DNA of 64,000 nucleotides from Owenia fusiformis (lineage: Eukaryota; Annelida; Polychaeta; Sabellida; Oweniidae): positions 9,453,278-9,517,277 of the forward strand of contig CAIIXF020000008.1 of assembly GCA_903813345.2 (NCBI GenBank). The letters are read 5' to 3'. The notes under the pieces were generated by a model. That model saw only the letters and a program-made list of their open reading frames with translations. It did not search any database and was not told where the DNA came from. This document shows positions 10,401 to 21,491 of this stretch, one piece after another. A program made the position numbers and the translations under genes. How positions within the stretch are numbered: the stretch's first letter is position 1; each line of letters begins with the position of its first letter.

Positions 10401-13400
10401 TTGTAATTTGGCAATACTCTGCTCTTTTCTGAAAACTGCCGGATATTTTTTTAATATCTGACCCTTTCGAGAAAAAGGGTTGGATATTTTTTCAATGTTT
10501 TTGCAACATTCCCACTTCAGAGTTTTATTTCTTAATAACTGGAGTACTACTTAAAGCTGACATCTGAAACTGGCGGAAATTAGAAGAAGAAAATGCACTT
10601 AATCAATCACAATTACCCTTATCATTCAAAAGTTACATGTAATTCTGCAAGAACATCTCGAATTAATAAAGATTAAATTCCCGGGGCAAATATTTTCGTC
10701 CAGTCGTAGCGAATAAACTGGCCGGAAGTCGTCTGAGTTTTGAAAGAAAAAATAAATAAATGTCAAAATAATGTCAACTAAACTGTAAGTACTCCACTTA
10801 ACTTTGATTGGGAGGTGCATAATAAAACAAATAATGGATGATCAGAAGCTGGATATGGCCAGAATACCTATTCGAGAAAAAATATTGGGCTTGGCTGCCG
10901 CCTCGCCCAATATTTTTTCTCGAATAGGTATTCTGCCATATCCAGCTCCTGATCATCCAGTATTTGTTTAATATTGAGTTAGTAGTTTAATATTTCATGA
11001 TTTCATTTCTGATTTTCAGCTTGGAACAGAATATCCCAGAGGTGAGTTCATATTACTAACCTTTATGGTGGTGGGCTAAATGCAAATACAAAGATTTAAG
11101 TTAATGTTAAGTTAAATCAACACGTCTTTAAATTATAAAATAGGTTGGTAAAAAAGTTATAAGTTACAAGTCAGGTGACCCAGGGCTATTTGGAGGCTAT
11201 CCCAGAATTCATCTGGTAAGATGAATGATCTCCATATTTACTCTTATCGTAACCAAATGTGACTTTCTGAAAGAGAAAGTTTATGAAGGAGTGAGGTACA
11301 ACTTGACAAATAAGGTGTTGAAGGACAGGATAATTATTATTTTATATGAGCCTGGCGATATCATTGAAGAGAAATTCGAAACATTACTGCTCAGGAAAGA
11401 TGTTTCATATATTTTTTTACATGTTTTTTTGAGTTTGACAATACTTGCATAATTTCAACTGATCTCTAGTATATTTCTCAGATGTGTTTATGATAACCTT
11501 CTGCTACTCAGTAAGAATTTTCAATTAATTCAGTTCATCCATTCCTGAGAAAATACTTGATGAAAAGTGGTTCACCTTTCTTGGACACCTTATATACTTC
11601 ACTCACAATGTGCTTTGTTTACAATATGTTTACTGTATTTGTTTTGTAGCTGTAAAGGTGCCTCTGTCAAATGAAATAATCAAAGAAAAAGAAAAAACAT
11701 TGCTAGATGATGTGGCACGCCCAACTAAACAGAAACGTTTTCACCGCAATAAGGCATTGCTTGAGAAACTAGATGACAAACAGAGAAAGGAATTCTTAGA
11801 ATCTGTAAGTTATGTTTTCTGCTAGATTTTTAACCAGTTTTTTTCCCCAATTATCTATTTCTCATTCTTGTAGGGACAAAGTCAAAAGATGGGTTTGATA
11901 GTATGTTATGTATAAAAGATCTGTATTCCAAATATAATTAATTGCCTACTATTGTAGCAATACATTCTAATCAAAGTACTCTTACCATAGAGACCAGTTA
12001 TAAAGTAATCTCTGAACAGTTATTTTTCTATGGGAGCCACTGATTGGCTCGGTTGAGTTCAAAGGTTTCTCTTAAACTGAAAGATTGAAGACAATAAGCT
12101 ATCTAAGAAGCTAGGCCAAATCAATGTAAAGTTTATTATCTAATGTGGCATCAATCTGACATCATCCAAAAACGTTTTTTACAAAGCCTACCCCAAGTGG
12201 GTGGAACCCTTAAGTTTTGTTCATTGTCTTTCTCTGTGGTCTTTTCATAAAAACTGAATAAAAAGTGGCGACATATTGTTATGGTCTCCATTTTTTGTGA
12301 CAGCGGATATTGGATGGCGGTTGGTGGATCGCGGTTAGTGATCGGTGTCTGTAACAAATTCTTACAACTTCCATAACTTAACAAATACTGTTTAGATTTG
12401 ACCTTCAATGACCTTGTCGATGTCAAAAAAGATTTTGGTGATTTTGATTTCACTTTCAATGGCCTTAAGGTCAAAAAAGTCAAAGGGGTTTTTTATCAAC
12501 TTGCTTCAAGTTGACCAAATTCTTACAAGTTCTTAAAAGTTCAAATCTGACGATAGATTTGAGAGTTGACCTTTAATGACCTTCTCAAGGTCAAAAGGGA
12601 TTTATAATATTGTGAGCCACTAGGTGGTGACATTTTGTCATGTAATGCCTTGTCTCCATATGAAATGGCCTTCATACTTTTCTAGTGAAATTTTCACTGG
12701 ATTATCCTGTTACCAGCAGTGTTTTGCATTGTCAACTGATCATTGTATTGATCACCTCCACCACCAATCAGAATCAAGGAATTTTATATGAGGTACAATT
12801 AATTTGTAAAACCTTCTCTTGTTTCAGTTGAAACTTGGATTCATGATGCAGTTGGATCATTCTACGAAACCAAAATTGAAGGCAGCAAAAAGAGTGAGAA
12901 ACATGAGGCAAGTGTTCAATGAGATCTCTCTACTGGACTTGAAACCTACAGAATGTATACTTACAACAGCAGAAGTGAACTATTTACATAATTTCATTGA
13001 AAGACAAGCAATTAAGAAGAGGAGGGATCAAAAGGAGCAGAGGAGGGTAAGAAACATATTACTGATATAACTGATACTTTAACCCTGAATTTTTTTTCAC
13101 ACTAAAGATAAAAGAGTTTTTATGCTGATCTCAATCTCTTGAATACCAAACCTTTTTTCATTATTTTTGTTGCTTTTTCATATTTCTATGCATAGTTTTT
13201 ATTTTTGTTACTTTCCGAACATTCCAACTAATATTTTCCCTTTCTTCCCAACGTATGATACTTTACCCAGTCTCAAATGAGTATGAAAATCTCAAACTGG
13301 CTGGTTTTTGGGCATGCTGGACACACTTTTATGTGGCCATTTTTGATTTTTTTGTCACCACCAGAAGTGCTTACATATTGGTAGTCTCCAACTTTTTTTG

Positions 13401-15462
13401 GATAGTGGTTAGTGCTTGGAGTTAGGCATCTGTAGCAATTTGGAATAACTTACAAGATGGTGACATTTTGTCATGTTAATGCCTTGTATGGGTATTATAT
13501 AGCTCACCATATGGCTTGTAATTTGAATAACCAATATTATTATATGTCTTGTTTTTTCCAGTGGAAGGAACCTATGAAGGTGGTGACAGTGCATCTAGAG
13601 GAAGGTTCAGGCATCATTCATGCTCTTAAGAAGATTCAGAATATATTTAGTATGTCAGCCCCCTTTATCCTCTCGTGTACAGGACATGTTGGACAAGGCA
13701 AGCTGAGACTCGCATACAGCCATGAACATTCCGTTGAGGTATGTGTAATGTACTTTTTGTCAGCCTTGATTGAAACTAAAAGCATAAGGGTAGGAGGGAT
13801 GTGAAAACAAAACCCATAAAGCATTATATATGTAATATTGACATTTTTATTTTGTATTTGATAAAGAGTATTACTCATTTATTTTTAGATACCATCAGGT
13901 TATTAAAACATTATGAGATTTTCAATTATCTTGCAGTTATTTTTTCTTTACAGCGCTATGTTGACTTTGCAAAAAGATATGAGATCACAAGCCTAGTGGG
14001 AACTATGGGAAGAGATGGTCTCCATCTTCACACCTCCCTCAAAGATGACTCTGGTGATATACTTGGGGGTCACGTCATGAGTGACAATGACCTGATTGTC
14101 ACTGGGACTGTTGATATTGCCGTCCTTGATTGCTGTAACTTCCAATTCCGTCGTGAACATGATGCGGGAACTGGCTATGAAGAGCTGTTGATTGTGCCCA
14201 AGAAAAGCATGAAGAAAGCAGACCCTGAAATGATTGAAATTATATCTGACACAGACTCTGAGAAAATGGAATCTAAATATTCTTGGTCTAATAGTAAGAA
14301 GCAGAATGTTGCTTTAAAACGGAAACAACAAGAACAACAGGAACAAATGAATAAGAAACGAGCAATACAAGGCCATGATAAACAACCAAGTAAGAAGAAG
14401 AATGAGTCAAATAAGGCTAGAGGTAAATCCAGAGATTCTAGCAGTGATCATCAAAAGAATGAAGAGGATAGAAAAAGGAGAGAAGCAAGAGAGAGACGTC
14501 ATAGATTGAAGGAAGACATAAGGCGTAAAAATGATTCACGAAGTAGGAGCAGAACTGATGATAGGCGCAATTCCAGATCAGCAAGACAGCAAGACAGACG
14601 TGATTGCTATTTGAGTGATCAGCGAAGTCCTAGAGGCCAGAGAAACAGAAAAGACAATGATGCTTCATTGTATTCAGGGTACTCAAATTCTGGGAGTCAT
14701 GGTCAAAGTCGGAATTATAGCACTGATGTTTCGATGGGGTCTGCTGGGTCAATGCAGAATATGGGCATGATGAACCAAAATATGGGCATGATGAACCAAA
14801 GTATGGGCATGAACCAATCTACGGGTGGTATGAATTGGAATATGGGTATGAATCAAGGTGGTATGGGTATGGCCAATCAGATGGGTATGAGCAACCAATT
14901 AATGGGTATGAATAACCAAATAATGGGGATGAATAACCAAACAATGGGAATGAACAACCAAACAATGGGAATGAATAACCAAGTAATGGGTATGAATAAT
15001 CCAATGATGGGGACCAGTTCGAATATGGGGGTGAACCAACCTATAAGCCAAGCCATGGGTTTGATGCAAAGTATAGCTTTGGGGCAACCTGGTAATTCCA
15101 AGGATCTTGCTGAGTCTCTACGTAAAATGGCGGAACAACTTGAGAAAACTTCAGCCCCTCAGCAAACGCCATCAAATATTGGGGGTTCAGTGGGAGGTAT
15201 TGGTACTTCTGGTTTTTGGTCTGGAGGATCCTTAACTGATCAAATGTTTTCCTCTTCTGTTCAAAATTCTTCAACTACTCAAGATTCAATCTCAGGTCAG
15301 AATTTGAATACCAGTAATTCAAGTCAAAATTGGGGTCTCGATTATTCTGGAAATTCAAGTCAAAATATGAGTGGAAACAATACGAGAAAACGTGAGAGAC
15401 GCAGATTCAAGAATCAAAGAAACTCATCTGGGAGTAGGAGAGACGGAGGATTTCCTAACTAA
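7470..15462 (+). CDS. Gene B: PPC/DUF296 protein with RS-like and MGMNNQ-repeat tail
   Basis: Model: 7470-7712, 9950-10138, 11020-11041 (22-nt microexon), 11650-11804, 12828-13046, 13562-13738, 13954-15462 (TAA); about 837 aa. Phases match at every junction, and the microexon carries phase 0 to 1. The start ATG follows an in-frame TGA directly; an acceptor at 7480 or 7492 joining an unseen upstream exon is the alternative. Residues 1-276 are helical and lysine-rich and parallel gene A (LKSRWLG/LKEMWLK; LLIQHKL/LLIQTEKL). Residues about 281-400 form a PPC domain with GLHLHTSLKDDSGDILGGH (His359, His361, His375). Residues about 480-570 are RS/basic, about 600-698 are MGMNNQ repeats, and the C-terminus is RKRERRRFKNQR-like. 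The tail suggests a nuclear, RNA-associated or condensate-forming protein. This is inference. An exon could be missing in the 2.2-kb first intron. Confidence 0.82.
8807..8851 (+). other. Possible alternative terminal exon of gene B
   Basis: A strong acceptor (pyrimidine-rich CTTCTTATTTTTACAG) ends at 8806. Joined to the phase-0 donor at 7712, it reads GFTQMTMEKESTLT and stops at TGA (8849-8851). This would give a short isoform of about 95 aa with no PPC domain. No expression evidence is available, so it could also be an unused acceptor. Confidence 0.3.
9119..9448. repeat. Degenerate tandem repeat element in gene B intron 1
   Basis: Roughly seven diverged units of 35-45 bp carry the motif TCCCTAGATGTGGGTCCCAT followed by A-rich runs. 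They are bounded by GGGGAGTACTCCC / GGGGACGTGCCGC on the left and GCGGCACTCCCC on the right, which are partly inverted. It looks like a non-autonomous repeat of animal genomes. It has no coding content. Confidence 0.65.
10351..10969. repeat. Inverted repeat plus 65-bp-arm palindrome in gene B intron 2
   Basis: TTTATTATGCACCTC at 10351-10365 is repeated inverted at 10812-10826. Next to it is a nearly perfect palindrome: 10826-10890 pairs with 10905-10969 across a 14-nt loop, with GAGAAAAAATATTGGGC meeting its complement. The intron would fold into a long hairpin in pre-mRNA. A similar hairpin lies at 38.6 kb. Confidence 0.85.
12258..12634 (+). mobile_element. ATGTCACCACC-family repeat copy, gene B intron 4
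   Basis: It shares AGTGGCGACATATTGTTATG and TCTGTAACAAATTCTTA with copies at 33.6 and 51.7 kb. It ends ACTAGGTGGTGACATTTTG, complementary to the family's left end ATGTCACCACC. It contains TGACCT half-sites spaced by four bases (12399-12414 and 12567-12582). Confidence 0.7.
13352..13466 (+). mobile_element. Internally deleted ATGTCACCACC-family copy, gene B intron 5
   Basis: It starts TGTCACCACCAGAAGTGC and ends GATGGTGACATTTTG, matching both termini of the family at 51.7 kb. Most of the interior is missing, leaving about 115 bp. This retention of both ends with loss of the middle is typical of MITE derivation. Confidence 0.6.
13574..14140 (+). other. PPC/DUF296 domain of gene B (two exons)
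   Basis: Exon 6 carries MKVVTVHLEEGSGIIHAL and ILSCTGHVGQGKLRLAY and ends HSVE. Exon 7 begins RYVDFAKRYEITSLVGTMG and continues with HLHTSLKDDSGDILGGH. This is a closer match to the bacterial consensus than gene A, with a complete HLH plus GGH set. Confidence 0.9.
14380..14665 (+). other. RS-like basic region of gene B
   Basis: The translated stretch is dominated by Arg, Ser, Lys and Asp/Glu, with SRSRSRT, RRNSRSARQQDRRD and EDRKRREARERRHRLKED. This composition is known from splicing and RNA-binding nuclear proteins, where serines are phosphorylated. The role here is inferred from composition only. Confidence 0.75.
14751..15038 (+). repeat. Coding MGMNNQ repeat of gene B
   Basis: About a dozen in-frame units of 7-8 residues follow the pattern MGMNNQ plus one variable residue (Q, N, I, T, V, L). 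The DNA units are about 21-24 bp (ATGGGAATGAACAACCAA). The unit carries no stop on the complementary strand, which produces long antisense open frames without biological meaning. The Met/Asn/Gln/Gly composition is prion-like. Confidence 0.9.
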
Positions 15463-15483
15463 TATAAAAAATGATCAATGATC

Positions 15484-15583
15484 AATAAACTATAACGTTA
15501 AGGTTGTTCAAAAAAAACATTACATTGAATAAATAGACAAAGGGCAAACAGATTAATTTTCTTTTTATCCCATTTATTGAATA
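15484..15583 (+). promoter_or_regulatory. Candidate polyadenylation signals of gene B
   Basis: AATAAA is at 15484-15489, 22 bases after the stop, with further copies at 15528-15533 and near 15578. Several closely spaced signals in the right place support the 3' end of gene B here. Confidence 0.5.
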
Positions 15584-15599
15584 AAATCTGATTGACATT

Positions 15600-16850
15600 G
15601 TCCTGTGAGTGACATCATAATGAAATGTGGCCATACATTGATCTCTTAACCTTGCTAGGACTACATAAAGATATACACATTTATATCTACAAGCAATGTA
15701 AACATTAATACCTTTGGACACAATTTCCTCAATATTAGTTGATAAAATGCTTTATTATATTTATGTAAAGGTTTAGTGATGTATTTCCCTCACTGAACTC
15801 ATGCCTTGCTACTCCTATGCAGTAATATAAAATCAAATATTTTTTGGGGAAATAACCAAATCGACTCGGTCCTACTAGTCAACACTACAGTTAAACCTTA
15901 TTTCTGTTTTCAACTTTTCATTTCATATTGACATGGGCTTTCAACTAGAAGGGTAGGCAACTTACCCATATTTCATATACAAGCATTGCCTTTGGGTTTT
16001 TAAAATTGGAGCATTTTATGGATGATTTTAAGAAATAACTCAGAAATAAAAACATGATTATCTGATTCAAAATAATACTCAAACATATTCATTTATCTAA
16101 TACTTTTTGAAACATTACCATAAAAAGGGAAACATGGCATCGTCATTTTGAAGGTCTCATGTTTATTACACAGAGTTGCATACCCTTCTAATTGAAAGCC
16201 CATGATATTGATAAAGTATGATTTTATGATATGATTTGTTTATTTTATTCTATTGTTAGTCATACTAAATGTATTTTGTATGATATTCAGTCATTTTGCA
16301 TATTTTTGTTTTTCTGTAACCTGGAACCAACTAGGCCTATATGAAACTGAAGTCTAATGATTGGTGTTTTATAGTTTATGTATTTGGGGATTTTAAAGTA
16401 AATCATGCTTCCAGACAGTGTGCTTAGGTGAAATAAAAGTGTAGATACACCATATTGAGGAAATCAATATATAGATATTCCCTGAAAGAGAATTATGTTG
16501 TTAGGGACGAAAGTTTGTTTTATAATTGATGATAATGTTGTAGGAAGAATAAAATTATGAGGAACATTAAGATTTATCTCTAAATATAAAATCCCTTTAA
16601 AAGCTTTCATACATAGTTTTAAATGATGCAGTTCTTTACTATTATTAAATTGCAGAAAAGTAAATTGTTTAAAATAATAATTATTATTTATAAAAAGAGC
16701 TTTGGATCTTTGTCATGTTTTAGCTAATAGGTATGACATTGCTTGCTTTGGCAGAAAAAAAGATAATGAAATTGAATCAATTTACAGAAATCTTGCTCTT
16801 TATCTCAGATTTCACCTTTGATTAAGCTTCTTGTGGTTATCGTACTGCGG
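15600..16850. other. AT-rich intergenic sequence downstream of gene B
   Basis: No open frame of interest and no obvious repeat. It could include an extended 3' UTR, as another AATAAA lies near 16432. Confidence 0.4.
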
Positions 16851-16853
16851 GAT

Positions 16854-17034
16854 GATTTCATATGAATCATTAAAAGAGGATAGAATGATAAATAATTTGT
16901 TACATGACATTTGATTTCATATGAAACATTAAAAGAGGATAGAATGATAAATAATTTGTTACATGACATTTGATTTCATTTATGAAACATCAAAAAAGGA
17001 AAGAATGATAAATAATTTGTTACATGACATTTGA
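16854..17034. repeat. Three tandem copies of a 60-bp unit
   Basis: The unit ATTTCATATGAAACATTAAA...GACATTTG occurs at about 16854, 16913 and 16973 with few changes. The third copy carries two extra bases and several substitutions. It lies directly before a second, unrelated minisatellite. Confidence 0.9.
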
Positions 17035-17054
17035 GAAGTCAGTTCTCAAAATTC

Positions 17055-17690
17055 ACATTGAAATAACCCTTTTAATACTGTAATGAACATAACATTTGAA
17101 ATAACCCTTTTTATACTGTATTGAATACAACATTTGAAATAACCCTTTTAATACTGTAATGAACATAACATTTGAAATAACCCTTTTTATACTGTATGAA
17201 TACAACATTTGAAATAACCCTTTTAATACTGTATGAATACAACATTTGAAATAACCCTTTTAATACTGTATGAATACAACATTTGAAATAACCCTTTTAA
17301 TACTGTATGAATACAACATTTGAAATAACCCTTTTTATACTGTATGAATACAACATTTGAAATAACCCTTTTAATACTGTATGAATACAACATTTGAAAT
17401 AACCCTTTTTATACTGTATGAATACAACATTTGAAATAACCCTTTTAATACTGTATGAATACAACATTTGAAATAACCCTTTTAATACTGTATGAATACA
17501 ACATTTGAAATAACCCTTTTTATACTGTATGAATACAACATTTGAAATAACCCTTTTAATACTGTATGAATACAACATTTGAAATAACCCTTTTAATACT
17601 GTATGAATACAACATTTGAAATAACCCTTTTTATACTGTATGAATACAACATTTGAAATAACCCTTTTAATACTGTATGGATACAACATT
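17055..17690. repeat. 37-bp minisatellite, about 17 copies
   Basis: The unit AACATTTGAAATAACCCTTT plus TAATACTGTATGAATAC is repeated about 17 times. Two variants alternate (CCCTTTTAATAC = A, CCCTTTTTATAC = B) in the order A B A B A A A B A B A A B A A B A, so the right part approaches an A-A-B higher-order unit. The first copies carry an extra base (38-40 bp). Confidence 0.92.
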
Positions 17691-17699
17691 TTATGTTTT

Positions 17700-20050
17700 A
17701 TAAAACACAAAAGGACAGTAGTAAAGAACACATTCATAGTCTATAATTTATGAAAGGATATGGGTGAAAATATACTCTGTAAGTTATTATCCACCTCATC
17801 ATAGGTGTAAAATATTGATAACTATATTGAATAAGTAATGTAATTGCATCCAAGGATGCAACAACAGAAGTAGAACACTTCATGCTTGTAATTATATTGA
17901 TAAAGAGAAATAAAGAATACACTGATACATGACAACACAATACATGTTTGTTATTCTTTTTGTCAGATTTGACTTAAAAAGCAGGCGCAATGGACCAGTC
18001 CATTATTAAGTGTTGTCCAAAACATACTAGTAATTAAAGGCAGAATCAGATCATGGGCATGGGTGTAGCGCTATATTTCTAAGTAGTACGCCACCGCGGG
18101 AACAAGAGTTGAGTGAAGCAAAAACAGCGTTTAGAGTGGGTCTGGGGTTCTCCCCAAGGAAAATTTTGTAATTTGGAGCGAATTTGGAACAGTCTGGTAC
18201 GCCTATGATCATGGGGGTGACAAAATTACAAGCAACATGTACAATTGACCTACCAATCTATTCCTTACAATCTCAAATACCATATCTCCCAAAAGATTCA
18301 CGATATGTTATAAATTGGTTAAGTTTCCTGCAATAAAGTGTGCACTTTTGGGATTTTTAGAAAATAGACATGAAAAGGAATGACATAAGCCAGAAATATT
18401 CTAAAATTGAAACAATTTTTTGTTAGGCTGCTTGCTAGATCTGATTCTCTCTTTAATTATCCCCTCCCACTCTCAAAAAATGTAATAGAAGGTGCAGAGA
18501 CTTCACTAGCAAATAGCTGAGCAAATGAGAGCTTAAAGTGAAAAAAATGACGGCATTTGTCAAGATTCCAATATCTGAGTGTACCATTTGAAGGCAGAGT
18601 GTCATCTTCAAACTTACTTTCATCTGTCCATTGGATTTAAATGCTTTCATCTCTGGCCTAGTGCCGGGCCTATACATGGACCAAGTTACATGTACCTATA
18701 TAAATTACATTTGTCTCACAAATTTTCTGATCCTGTCTATGTCCTGTATAGATTAATCATATAGTGATGAAATTGCCAATTTATTAGAAAAGTTATAACC
18801 AGTGGACATCCGTAAGCATGTCAGACAGTGGTACAAATGCGTTCATATATTTTTGAAATGTGTCCGTGCAATAGAAGAGATTTTCAGCTCCTTTTGGTCA
18901 CTAAACGTTAAAGTGTGTCCATGTAATCTAGCAGTGATTTTCAGTTCGAAGTGGTCATTGAGCCTATATATTGTTTTGATTGGAAGCTTGTCTAAGATTA
19001 CAGTTGCAGAACATTGATATGAAGTTGAATTGAAAGTAAGTATATTATAATTTGTCTTATTCAAAAGAAACTTGTAATATGAAATTTGCGCAAAAAAGAA
19101 GTATGTCAAATCTGCGTAGACTATATAGCTAAATAAAACTAGGTCAGCTAAAACACGATTTGTAAACAACATTACGTGTGACTGCGGCAGAATTATACAC
19201 ACATTGAGTATCGAGTGAGTATTGGTATTATCTATTATGTAAACATATTGACTATGTCTTCTTACTCGGAACGCCTGTTTCTTGTAACAATGCAAAAATC
19301 ACATTTTAGACGTCTAGATTTTTATTTCTCGGCCACTCATTTTTTCTCAGGACACACTGAGGTCAGATTGTTTCCAGTTGAATCAGTACACGGGGACTTA
19401 TAAACGGGGATGGAGTAAATCACACCTTCTCCATATATCCTTTAGAGATCACCCCTTCTCATACTCCGAACGCAGGGTTCCAGATGTCATCCAATAAGTT
19501 CCTTCTGGGTTCCTTCTTCCAAGAAGGAGGTACAAATTCTTGAGGCCTGTGTTTGGTGGATCAGGTCGCCTTACCTTCTTCTAAGGCCAAGTTATTCTAA
19601 GGCCACTGTATCGTGGCCTTCGTCCAAAGATAAATTACTGCATGTATAACGAGTCATGTCGTAATCGTAAAATTTTTCCACATCACAATTTGAATTGCGA
19701 GTTTTGTTCTTATTTCCTCACCAAAAATTCTAAAACACACATGAAGTGATCAATGTATTAGTTCATATCTTCTGGATTGCCAACTTAGAATATACAGCCA
19801 GCTATACACACATTTCACAGTTTTCGAATATCGCCATTTTTCTTGGAGCCATTTTGTTTTAGTTTTAGTCGAAATCATGCAATATCTCATCAAGGAGCTG
19901 AGCTGGTCCCATTTTAATTAATAATGATTTATTTATCTGGCGATTTTTAGAATATTCAATAAATTTATGACACCCCGGCCAGCTTTTTTCAAATGGAGTT
20001 CACAGTATTCCAGATGAAATTACCTTTAGCCAAGAAATCGGCTAGAGACT
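17700..20050. other. Intergenic sequence without recognisable genes
   Basis: Open frames here, including a 150-codon one on the minus strand at 18843-19295, have no recognisable domain and a composition expected of AT-rich noise. A weak 55-bp duplication (GTGTCCGTGCAAT / GTGTCCATGTAAT) lies at 18859-18957. Confidence 0.4.
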
Positions 20051-20056
20051 CTAGTA

Positions 20057-20150
20057 AAGGTCACCCCTTCTCTTTTAGACCCTATACAGGTCACCCCTTC
20101 TTTATAATACCTTGTACAAGTAACCCCTTCTCTATTACACCCTGTACATT
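20057..20150. repeat. Three 30-bp tandem repeats (GGTCACCCCTTCT)
   Basis: The units start with AGGTCACCCCTTCTCTTTTA and end in CCCTATAC / CCTTGTAC / CCCTGTAC. Related words (ATCACCCCTTCT) occur singly near 19448, suggesting a longer decayed array. A (TTTGA)n microsatellite follows at about 20226-20250. Confidence 0.75.
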
Positions 20151-21491
20151 CTCTACTATAATTCTAATTGAAAGCCCATGACCCTTAGTATGTATTCAAC
20201 AGACCGAATATAATATTCGGTCAGTTTTGATTTGATTTGATTTGATTTGAAAACTATATTTATTCTGGGTAGCTCTATCAGTACAAAAACTGGTCTTCCT
20301 AGAGGCCCAGTATGATACCCTTCGCATGGAAACCGCGGCAATATTTTGTGCACATTAATTTCTTGTTTATTACAAGAATGTTCACCTTGAAAATTGGTGA
20401 ATATGTTGAAGAGATGTTCATCTTACACCAGAAGCAAAAATATTTGGTCTGCTTTCGCGTAATTGTAAAAGTTGTGATTCAGCTCGAACAAAAATTAACA
20501 AAGATCAGCTGATCGGCAAATCAATCGAAAAATCTGTATACATGTAACTTCACATGGAGAGTAGTTACTTGAGGTACTACTGAAGTTACATGTAGCTAGT
20601 TGGAGGAATTTACAAGTAGTGTTTTTGGAAAAACAGGTAGCAAATCACTACCTTAGCAATGCTAATTTCGAGGCCTGCTGTTCCATGACTAGATCCAAAC
20701 CTGGAATAAGTAATTAACGCGTTTGAAGCAATTTGGAAGATCTGAATAAAGCAGGATAATTATCAAAATTTATCAACGTATTTGAAAACCCCTTTTTGTT
20801 GATTTGATCAAAATTAGAGCATCAAAGTATATGGTCAAATCTCAAAGATATAAGATACCATACGCATTATCGTAATTGTTATGTCCATATCTATTTTCTA
20901 TATATCCATTACGTTATATGATGAGGTCCTAGACACATGATTTGGTTTCGACGATGTTACAGAGTTACCTTTCGTGGAATATTTCCTGCATCACATGCTG
21001 AAACATGTGATAACCTCCGGGTCCTCTAGAATATCATATTATTGTTTTGAGGAATAAGCCCATATTGAATACCGACCAGTGAATAAGCTTTTTTATTATT
21101 ATCTAATGATATTCATAACTCTTGACATTTTGAATGTAACACAAAAATCAACACATTAACATAAAAGAAATCAACAATACATGTTCATCATTGGGCATTC
21201 TCTATGATTTCTATGATGTTCACTGCATTCCTGTGTCAAAGCATGATAATGAAATTACAATTCACCTATTTGTAGTGGGCTTTCATAAAAACAAACTAAA
21301 ATATACAAAAGTTAGGATAAATATAAATGTTTCTATTTTTACATAAACTGTTTCAATTTGGTCATTTGATTGCTTATTTTTTAAATTCAAAGTACTCACA
21401 AACATTTAAAATTTTACTGTACACTTGTGCAAGACATAAGTGCGCCAAAATGCAAATCGATTTACATTGAACAGACGGTAGTCGAAGAAAC

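Noticed and set aside
14819-15274. Several minus-strand ORFs antisense to gene B
   Set aside because: They mirror the MGMNNQ coding repeat. The plus strand has splice-consistent, domain-bearing coding.
1752-15462. Bacterial contamination or recent horizontal transfer as the source of the PPC genes
   Set aside because: Both genes have many spliceosomal introns, shared intron positions and animal repeats in introns. An ancient transfer cannot be excluded, but a recent one can.
16854-17690. CRISPR-like array
   Set aside because: Units are contiguous without unique spacers, and the genome is eukaryotic. These are minisatellites.
17297-17737. 146-codon minus-strand ORF with a 37-residue repeat
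   Set aside because: It is the 37-bp minisatellite read through three frames in turn; no stop falls in the unit. Composition and position give no support for a protein.
18843-19295. 150-codon minus-strand ORF
   Set aside because: No domain, signal or splice support; AT-rich random composition.
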